A DNA stretch of 12,351 nt, taken from positions 1 to 12,351 of the forward strand of contig JAKISY010000122.1 in NCBI GenBank assembly GCA_021648365.1, given 5' to 3'. Shown here piece after piece: positions 8,401 to 12,351 of this stretch. This DNA comes from Verrucomicrobiales bacterium. Its GTDB lineage: Bacteria; Verrucomicrobiota; Verrucomicrobiia; Verrucomicrobiales; DEV007. Every line of letters starts with the position of its first letter. The stretch's first letter is position 1. The position numbers and the translations under genes are program-made. The notes beneath the pieces were generated by a model. That model made no database searches. It saw only the letters and a list, made by a program, of their open reading frames with translations, and had not been told where the DNA came from.

Positions 8401-8440
8401 GGCGATCTTGAATAGCAAGGAGTTCATGTTCAACCATTGA
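5426..8440 (+). CDS. PSCyt1-Ig-like-PSCyt2-PSD1 c-type cytochrome-like protein
   Basis: A 1004-residue exported protein of the Planctomycete cytochrome-C group. The signal peptide covers about residues 1-22. A Pro/Ala/Lys linker (about 24-90) follows. PSCyt1 comes next (VDFVRDIKPILEFNCVGCH), with a CxxCH heme motif at 105-109. A BIG2-like Ig domain spans about 210-300. A second c-type module contains GCNTGSCHGS, a Cx4CH motif at 317-323. A second BIG2-like domain spans about 412-505. PSCyt2/DUF1549 follows, with CAQCHNHPFDRW (CxxCH at 672-676), then PSD1/DUF1553 to the end, including VCSCEVKMEPTLSQALHLMN. The domain order and length are typical of the family, whose reaction is not established. 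A role in extracytoplasmic electron transfer or in attacking complex substrates has been supposed from the heme motifs. The ATG lies 9 bases after the PPC gene without a Shine-Dalgarno sequence. A terminator lies about 100 bases after the stop. The DUF1501 and PPC genes upstream are its usual partners. Confidence 0.92.
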   Translation: MNTKRLIAIVSLLVGSTVIGLAADQVKAPAKAAPAAKAAAKPAPKVPAKPVAKAADPAKAAVKPVAKAPAKPAPAKPVAKAPAKPAPKPAVDFVRDIKPILEFNCVGCHREGKIKGELRYDRHDLFLKGGEGGAAFVAGQPAKSLMIELVSLPKDDDDVMPSKGRVLTKIEIDKLSKWIAAGAPWPKGIDLVEKKESDFVVKPLPKREGKVISVKVYPANVHLQTKRDKQALVVMATYDDDTTADVTASSTFTLTDESLVEKQKPYLYLPRKEGKAQLSVKVAGFEVKVPVEVKAPAKDRDISFRLDIMPIFLKEGCNTGSCHGSSSGQDGFNLSIFGFDPDGDHHRITQQMAGRRINFAIPEESLMVEKATETVPHTGGKNFDKDSDSFRNFVEWVKKGALKDDPKTLPDVVGVDVYPLTMVMRGAGAYQQMTVRARYSDGTDRDVTELAVFGSTNEPTATISDLGLVTAVKRGEGYIMARYDDYNVAAQVIVIPKGLKYTKPTVKEANYIDKLVHQKLNRLRIVPSGNCTDEEYLRRVYLDVVGILPTVDEYKTFMADKAADKRAKLVTQLLERKEFTEIWVMKWSELLQIRSSRNVNLGMSYKSALLYSNWLKERIAANKPMNEIVIELLSASGGTFGNPATNYYQIERDTNKLMENCAQVFMGMRMQCAQCHNHPFDRWTMDDYYGFSAFFAQVGRKNADDPREKVIYNKGSGEMKHKVGGRVMVPKFLGGETPDVKGKDRRVVLAKWMASPENPFFARNVVNIVWAQFFGIGIVEPVDDVRVSNPPSNPELLSELAAKFQNEYKYDMKKLVQDICNSQAYQRSTKANLTNELDTRNFAKGRIRRQRAEVMLDNLSQLTDTKNKFKGLPLGARAVQIADGGTTNYFLTTFGRASRETVCSCEVKMEPTLSQALHLMNGENVSAKIDSGAIVKKALAAGKKPDQVIDDIYIGSYSRKPTDKEKKALLAQVSKVGADKLKQEQVLNDIFWAILNSKEFMFNH
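5498..5690 (+). repeat. Low-complexity Ala/Lys/Pro-coding repeat
   Basis: This encodes the linker behind the signal peptide of the PSCyt protein. GCCAAAGCTGC occurs four times (5513-5523, 5531-5541, 5579-5589, 5597-5607). TAAGCCAGTAGCCAA occurs at 5569-5583 and again 42 bases later at 5611-5625. In protein terms, KPVAKA-type units recur three times. The near-identical DNA words suggest expansion by slippage or unequal crossing-over. Confidence 0.75.
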
Positions 8441-8543
8441 ATATGACGGGGACTAGACTTGTGAATGTTTAAAGCCTTGGTTGTGAGGACTTATGCTTTG
8501 TGTGGTTTTTACCCCCTAATGGCAGAGGTGACATCTGAGTCCT

Positions 8544-8586
8544 AATGAAGAGCCTTGCTGAGGGGCTCTCTTCATTTCATTTTTTG
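8544..8586 (+). terminator. Rho-independent terminator
   Basis: AATGAAGAGCC (8544-8554) pairs with GGCTCTCTTCATT (8564-8576). The stem is 11 bp with a two-base CT bulge on the right arm, and the loop is 9 bases. A T-rich tract (TCATTTTTTG) follows immediately. It lies 104 bases after the PSCyt stop, so it ends the DUF1501-PPC-PSCyt block and insulates the next unit. Confidence 0.75.
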
Positions 8587-8597
8587 CATTGCGCAAT

Positions 8598-8613
8598 TGT
8601 GAGAGCTATCACC
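8598..8613. promoter_or_regulatory. CRP/FNR-like dyad upstream of polysaccharide unit
   Basis: TGTGA-GAGCTA-TCACC matches the E. coli CRP pattern TGTGA-N6-TCACA at 9 of 10 arm positions. The inner part, GTGAgAGCTaTCAC, is symmetric at 12 of 14 positions. It is centred roughly 100 bases before the start expected from the promoter at 8674-8702. The site is inferred from pattern only, and the regulator in this organism is unknown. Confidence 0.4.
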
Positions 8614-8673
8614 TTGATAATCAAAAGGGAAGCAGGGTGACAGTTTTATTATTGGCGTTCTTTAATTTAGAGC

Positions 8674-8702
8674 TTGTCAGAGAGCGGATTGACTTTTATA
8701 AC
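8674..8702 (+). promoter_or_regulatory. Sigma-70-like promoter
   Basis: TTGTCA (8674-8679) and TATAAC (8697-8702) each match the housekeeping consensus at five of six bases and are separated by 17 bases. Transcription would begin near 8709, about 20 bases before the first candidate start of the HlyD-like gene. A second -35-like TTGACT at 8689-8694 lacks a partner at normal spacing. Confidence 0.5.
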
Positions 8703-8728
8703 GTCCTTACATTGGCAAGTGGCATTGA

Positions 8729-10012
8729 ATGGGGGTGAAACCCTTTGCCTTGAGTTTACTCCGATTATTTATGAAAAAATGCTTCAATGCCATCGTTAAA
8801 GCTATTCGCATTTTAGTGGGGGTATCTCTCGTATTTGTATCTCTCTGGGCTTTACTTTTGCCGCCCGCTTTTCCATACAGTACGCACGCTATTGTTAACG
8901 CTGCAGCGGTGACGATCAAAGCTGGCGATCGGGGGCAGATCACTTACGCTCCAACTTCTCGTTCGACAGTGCTTCAAGTGGGAGGGCGTGTGGCTATTGT
9001 GAAACGCGACTTGGCAAAAGTAAAGCGTAAACTGGAAGAGCAAAATTTCACAAAACTCAAACTCGAAGACCAACTCAAGAATCTTAACGAAATAGTGGAG
9101 GTGCAGGAATTAAAATTGCAAGAGGCTAATGATGAGGCAGAGAGAAAACGTCTTAGTACAGGAAAGTTTTTAAACTCATCTCTAGTCGCGGCTAAAGAAA
9201 AAGCGAAACTGTACAAAGCTGATTTAGCGGAAAAAATTGCCGACCTAAAGCGAGTGAAGCCCCTATTTGATGACGATATTGTTACGGCTGCTCAATGGTC
9301 TGAAACAAGAAAATTGAAGATAGAGGCGGAGAAGTTGTTGAGGGTTGCTGAATCGGAATTAGATACTACCACAGCTCGTTTAGAGGGTTATCAGCGAGGC
9401 GGCAGCGGACTTAGTGAAGAAAAGGATGGTATATCGATAGCGAAAATGGAAGCTTATGATAAAGAGCTGTCTAATTTAAGTATTCAACAAGCACAATTGA
9501 GAGCGGAATTGCAAGAGCTTCATAAACAAATTAATTCGACCCTTGATTATAATAAAGCGGATCAGACTTACGAACTCACCACGCCTATTGAAGGTATTGT
9601 TTGGCACAGGCATGCGGTTAGTGGTGAGGTATTGACTGATGAGCAGGTGGTGGCGGAAGTAGCGGATGTTACTTCGTTATTCGTAGACGCTTATTTTAGG
9701 AGGGATTTCTTGTATCAAATCTCAATTGGTGATCACGCTAGTATTTATTTATTGGGAGATACGCGTTTTCTTAACGGGAGTATTGTTGATATTCAAGTGC
9801 AGGAGAGCAAGTCGAGAGGCGCTAAAATTATCAATACAGTTGAGCTAGATCGATCATTGTTAAAAGTGAAAATTGAGACTAGCGATAAAGATTTTAATCC
9901 AGAAGATATTGGGCAACTTGCTAAGGTTCTTATTACAAACGGCCAGCCTGGCTGGTTCGATCGCTCCCGAATCTGGCTGAGCTTGTTGCTGCGTAGTCAC
10001 ACAAACCAATGA
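8729..10012 (+). CDS. HlyD-family membrane-fusion protein
   Basis: A 427-residue inner-membrane-anchored adaptor of the HlyD/membrane-fusion type. It has one N-terminal transmembrane helix (about residues 25-48, ending LLLPPAFPY), a short beta segment, and a long coiled coil (about 90-275, dense in Lys/Glu/Leu/Ala). The lipoyl half-motif (ELTTPIEGIVWHRHAVSGEV, from residue 282) follows, then a beta-barrel region (about 316-405). An ATG at 8771 (MKKCFNAIVKAIRILVG) is an equally likely start and would place the basic residues directly before the helix. Neither start has a Shine-Dalgarno sequence. Its stop overlaps the next start in ATGA, so it is probably coupled to the glycosyltransferase. In known beta-glycan machines such as alginate Alg8/Alg44, an HlyD-like periplasmic domain accompanies the synthase and guides the polymer across the periplasm. 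That role is inferred here. A multidrug or protein exporter is less likely without an ABC or RND partner. Confidence 0.85.
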   Translation: MGVKPFALSLLRLFMKKCFNAIVKAIRILVGVSLVFVSLWALLLPPAFPYSTHAIVNAAAVTIKAGDRGQITYAPTSRSTVLQVGGRVAIVKRDLAKVKRKLEEQNFTKLKLEDQLKNLNEIVEVQELKLQEANDEAERKRLSTGKFLNSSLVAAKEKAKLYKADLAEKIADLKRVKPLFDDDIVTAAQWSETRKLKIEAEKLLRVAESELDTTTARLEGYQRGGSGLSEEKDGISIAKMEAYDKELSNLSIQQAQLRAELQELHKQINSTLDYNKADQTYELTTPIEGIVWHRHAVSGEVLTDEQVVAEVADVTSLFVDAYFRRDFLYQISIGDHASIYLLGDTRFLNGSIVDIQVQESKSRGAKIINTVELDRSLLKVKIETSDKDFNPEDIGQLAKVLITNGQPGWFDRSRIWLSLLLRSHTNQ

Positions 10013-11697
10013 TTTCCGCCCAATATCCTGAGGTATTAGCGACTTTCTTGTTGTTTGCAGGTTTGTGGCTGATATCACCCATGCTTTCCTGGTCAAAGGT
10101 TTCTGTCAGGCTGGTGGCGGTCTCTCTTTTTTTGTTGTTAAATGCACGCTACGTATGGTGGCGTTTGGTTGCCACCTTGGTGCCAGTTTCAGCTGATCCC
10201 GAAGCTCTGTGGACGTGGTTGTTTGTTATTCTAGAATTGTTTGCCACCGTGGTGCTTACTTGGCATTTTATTGTTTTGATCAGACCTAGTAATAGGTCTC
10301 TTGAGGCTGATTTGGCGGAACGTTCTCTGCGCACACAGGACGAGGTGAAAGGGGTTGATATTTTCATTCCAACTTACAATGAGCCTGAGGATATCCTGAG
10401 GCGTACGATAGAAGCTGCGTGTAAGATTGATTATCCGAATTTTAAGGTATGGGTATTGGATGACGGTGACCGGGAGTGGTTGCGGGATCTTTGCAAGAAT
10501 TTGAAAGTGTCGTATCTGTTACGTGTTGAACGTAAGGGATTTAAGGCTGGCAATCTAAATCATGCTTTGACAAAAACTAAAAACCCTTTGATTTGTGTGG
10601 TGGATGCGGATTTTGCCTTGGCTTCCAATTTCCTCTGGCGGACGGTGGGTTTGCTGGATGATCCTCTAATTGGTATTGTGCAAACCCCTCAAATTTTCAT
10701 AAATCCAGATGCGATTCAGTATAATCTTTATGGTGAGAAGGCGTGGCCGGAGGCGCAGTGCATGTTCACTGATATGATGCAGTCAGGGCGCGATACTTGG
10801 GACAATGCGTTTTGCTATGGCACGGGTTTTGTTATCAAGCGTGAGTGTTTGGAGTTGGTGGGAGGGTTTCCAGAGGCAACGATTACTGAGGATTTGCATA
10901 CGTCCTATTTACTTGTGTCGCACGGGTTCAAAACTCGTTTTCTTAACGAACCTTTGAGTTTTGGTTTGGCTGCGCAGGATGTGGAGGGCTTTGTCACTCA
11001 GCGCACTCGCTGGTGCATAGGAACTCTGCAGTGTTTTGCTGTTGAGGATGGCGTTCTGCGGGCTAAACGCCTTTCAGTGATTGATCGCTTGTTTTTTCTA
11101 GATCCTGTAATGTATCACATAGGCACGATTTGGAAGTTTTGTATATTGATCGCTCCTGCTCTCTATTGGTGGTTCGGGATTTCTCCTTTTCACTCGGATC
11201 TGGGGCATTTGTTGGTGGTATTTGCTCCGCGTATGTTGCTCAGTATTTATGGGTTTTATTGGTTGAGCAATCGCAAAACCATTCCTCTGGTGTCCGAATT
11301 GGATCGGGTGGTCAGTATTTTTAGTTTGGTGACAGGGGTATTCAAATTGTTTGTAAACCCGTTCCGGCAGACATTCGCTACAACCTCAAAGGAGTTGGAT
11401 TCCACTAAAACTCAAATTCATTGGCCACTGATGCGTCCGCATCTCATCCTCATCGTATTGACGGCGACAGGTATGGCTTATCAGTATTTTTGTGCGCAGG
11501 GAGAGCAATTTTTTATGCGACCAAATGTGGGTTTGATGATTTCACTGACGGTGTATGTTTTGTGGTTATTATTTTTCGCTTGTTTAGTTTGCGTGCAACG
11601 GCCAATTCCCAAGGGGTTGCTGAATACAGTGGAAGGGGTGCGTCAGGGGAGTATTAGGGCTACGGTTAAGGTTTTATTAAAAAGGATATTCTTATGA
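10009..11697 (+). CDS. BcsA-like family-2 processive glycosyltransferase lacking PilZ
   Basis: A 562-residue membrane glycosyltransferase of the cellulose-synthase-like group (GT2), expected to polymerise a beta-linked sugar and pass it through its own membrane channel. Three N-terminal helices (about 6-26, 32-51, 67-91) precede the cytosolic catalytic domain. That domain shows FIPTYNEP, the DDG motif (D151-G153), DAD (199-201), FCYGTGF as the acceptor-side loop, TED (293-295) and QRTRW (331-335). About four more helices follow. FATTSK (456-461) sits where BcsA has its gating loop FxVTxK, with Thr replacing Val. The chain stops after the last helix, so the c-di-GMP-binding PilZ domain of BcsA is absent. 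The start is the ATG in the ATGA overlap with the HlyD gene; there is no Shine-Dalgarno sequence. The stop overlaps the GH26 start in the same way. The sugar donor cannot be read from the sequence. Cellulose, mannan, alginate-like and other beta-glycans all remain possible. Confidence 0.9.
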   Translation: MISAQYPEVLATFLLFAGLWLISPMLSWSKVSVRLVAVSLFLLLNARYVWWRLVATLVPVSADPEALWTWLFVILELFATVVLTWHFIVLIRPSNRSLEADLAERSLRTQDEVKGVDIFIPTYNEPEDILRRTIEAACKIDYPNFKVWVLDDGDREWLRDLCKNLKVSYLLRVERKGFKAGNLNHALTKTKNPLICVVDADFALASNFLWRTVGLLDDPLIGIVQTPQIFINPDAIQYNLYGEKAWPEAQCMFTDMMQSGRDTWDNAFCYGTGFVIKRECLELVGGFPEATITEDLHTSYLLVSHGFKTRFLNEPLSFGLAAQDVEGFVTQRTRWCIGTLQCFAVEDGVLRAKRLSVIDRLFFLDPVMYHIGTIWKFCILIAPALYWWFGISPFHSDLGHLLVVFAPRMLLSIYGFYWLSNRKTIPLVSELDRVVSIFSLVTGVFKLFVNPFRQTFATTSKELDSTKTQIHWPLMRPHLILIVLTATGMAYQYFCAQGEQFFMRPNVGLMISLTVYVLWLLFFACLVCVQRPIPKGLLNTVEGVRQGSIRATVKVLLKRIFL

Positions 11698-12351
11698 AAA
11701 ATAGATATGATTTCATCCAAGTGATTTTGATAGTGATATTCATGCTTACCCCTTTGATGGTAAATGCAAAATCTAATAAGGCTGAGCTGCGTTCGCCTGT
11801 GCTTTTTATAGCAGGGCAGAGCCGGGAGGAGTTCAGGGATTATCTGAGGGATGTTTCTAGGAGTGGTGAAAAATGCCCATTGCCTGGTGGGGCTTCGTTT
11901 TACACGGCTTTAAATTTGTCAGGGTTTACGAAACCCCATGCCAATTTACCAGGAGACAATCATCAAGATCTTGAGTATTTACAAATGGTGCAGGATCCAC
12001 TAGTGATTCAGCTAGGGCTTTGGATGTCTCGCAAACAGTTGTATCAGGTCATAGCAGGTGATAAAGATACGCAAATTCAGCAGATGTTTGAGTCTTTAAA
12101 AGCTTTGCGGAGGCCCGTGCTATTGCGCATTGGGTATGAGTTTGATGGGCCGCATAATCGCTATCCACCTGCGGCTTACGTTCAAGCTTATCAGAGAATA
12201 GCAAAAGTCATGCGCGGCGCGCGTGACATCATGTTGGTTTGGCATTCTTATGCGATGATTCCTACTTATCAGAATTATCCAGTTACCGATTGGTATCCAG
12301 GAGACGAATACGTTGATTGGATTGGAGTCAGCGATTTTCAGATCGGAGATG
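11694..12351 (+). CDS. Exported GH26-like glycoside hydrolase (3' end missing)
   Basis: Partial: 219 codons are present and the frame is still open at the window edge. The N-terminus is a signal peptide (about residues 1-25, hydrophobic IQVILIVIFMLTPLMV, then NAK). The mature part shows IAGQSREEFRDYL, LPGGASFYTALNLSG, LGLWMSRKQLY and LLRIGYEFDGPHNRYPPAAY, then MLVWHSY. This is the pattern of glycoside-hydrolase family 26, whose best-known members cut beta-mannan. E149 in YEFDG is the likely acid/base residue. The nucleophile glutamate would lie beyond the window. The ATG overlaps the glycosyltransferase stop in ATGA and has the clearest Shine-Dalgarno in this region (AAAGGA at 11681-11686, 7 bases away). 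Within an export operon it may trim, release or edit the new polymer, as BcsZ does for cellulose. That role and the substrate are inferred. Confidence 0.8.
   Translation, partial: MKNRYDFIQVILIVIFMLTPLMVNAKSNKAELRSPVLFIAGQSREEFRDYLRDVSRSGEKCPLPGGASFYTALNLSGFTKPHANLPGDNHQDLEYLQMVQDPLVIQLGLWMSRKQLYQVIAGDKDTQIQQMFESLKALRRPVLLRIGYEFDGPHNRYPPAAYVQAYQRIAKVMRGARDIMLVWHSYAMIPTYQNYPVTDWYPGDEYVDWIGVSDFQIGD

Noticed and set aside
8441..8543. Possible small gene or RNA after the PSCyt stop
   Set aside because: No open frame of useful length and no tRNA-like or riboswitch-like fold was visible. It is best read as the 3' untranslated region before the terminator.

Overview
The window looks like chromosomal DNA from a marine or soil bacterium of the Planctomycetota-Verrucomicrobiota-Chlamydiota group. 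Verrucomicrobiota is the most likely phylum. The reasoning rests on family knowledge, not a database search: the DUF1501, PPC-repeat and PSCyt1/PSCyt2/PSD1 proteins found side by side here are a hallmark of Planctomycetota and Verrucomicrobiota, and REP-associated tyrosine transposases (RAYTs) resembling the wreck near position 650-912 are very common in Verrucomicrobiota. Shine-Dalgarno sequences are mostly absent. All convincing genes are on the + strand.

Positions 1-1141 are a poorly coding, partly mobile-element-derived stretch. It holds a doubtful AT-rich two-helix membrane ORF (178-378) and a decayed RAYT gene (about 644-912). The RAYT remnant has lost most of its middle, is frameshifted, and carries an in-frame stop just before its recognisable C-terminus. 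Small imperfect hairpins flank it.

Positions 1142-8440 hold a three-gene block of exported proteins: a Tat-exported DUF1501 protein, a large secreted protein with two PPC domains, and a 1004-residue protein with cytochrome-c-like motifs (PSCyt1, two Ig-like domains, a second c-type module, PSCyt2/DUF1549 and PSD1/DUF1553). A 12-bp hairpin separates the first two genes, and only 9 bases separate the last two. Unusually, Lys/Ala/Pro-rich low-complexity segments occur in both large proteins: an internal duplicated insert and a basic tail in the PPC protein, and a linker after the signal peptide in the PSCyt protein. The role of this protein set is not established. A good rho-independent terminator closes the block at 8544-8586.

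Positions 8587-12351 start a second unit with its own promoter-like sequence (8674-8702) and a CRP/FNR-like dyad (8598-8613). It encodes an HlyD-type membrane-fusion protein, a BcsA-like processive family-2 glycosyltransferase without a PilZ domain, and the first 219 residues of an exported GH26-like glycoside hydrolase that runs off the window. Each junction is an ATGA overlap, so the three are probably translationally coupled. Together they look like a synthesis, export and trimming module for an extracellular beta-glycan. The GH26 member hints at a mannan-like product, but the sequence cannot fix the polymer. This unit is the best candidate here for an incompletely described system.
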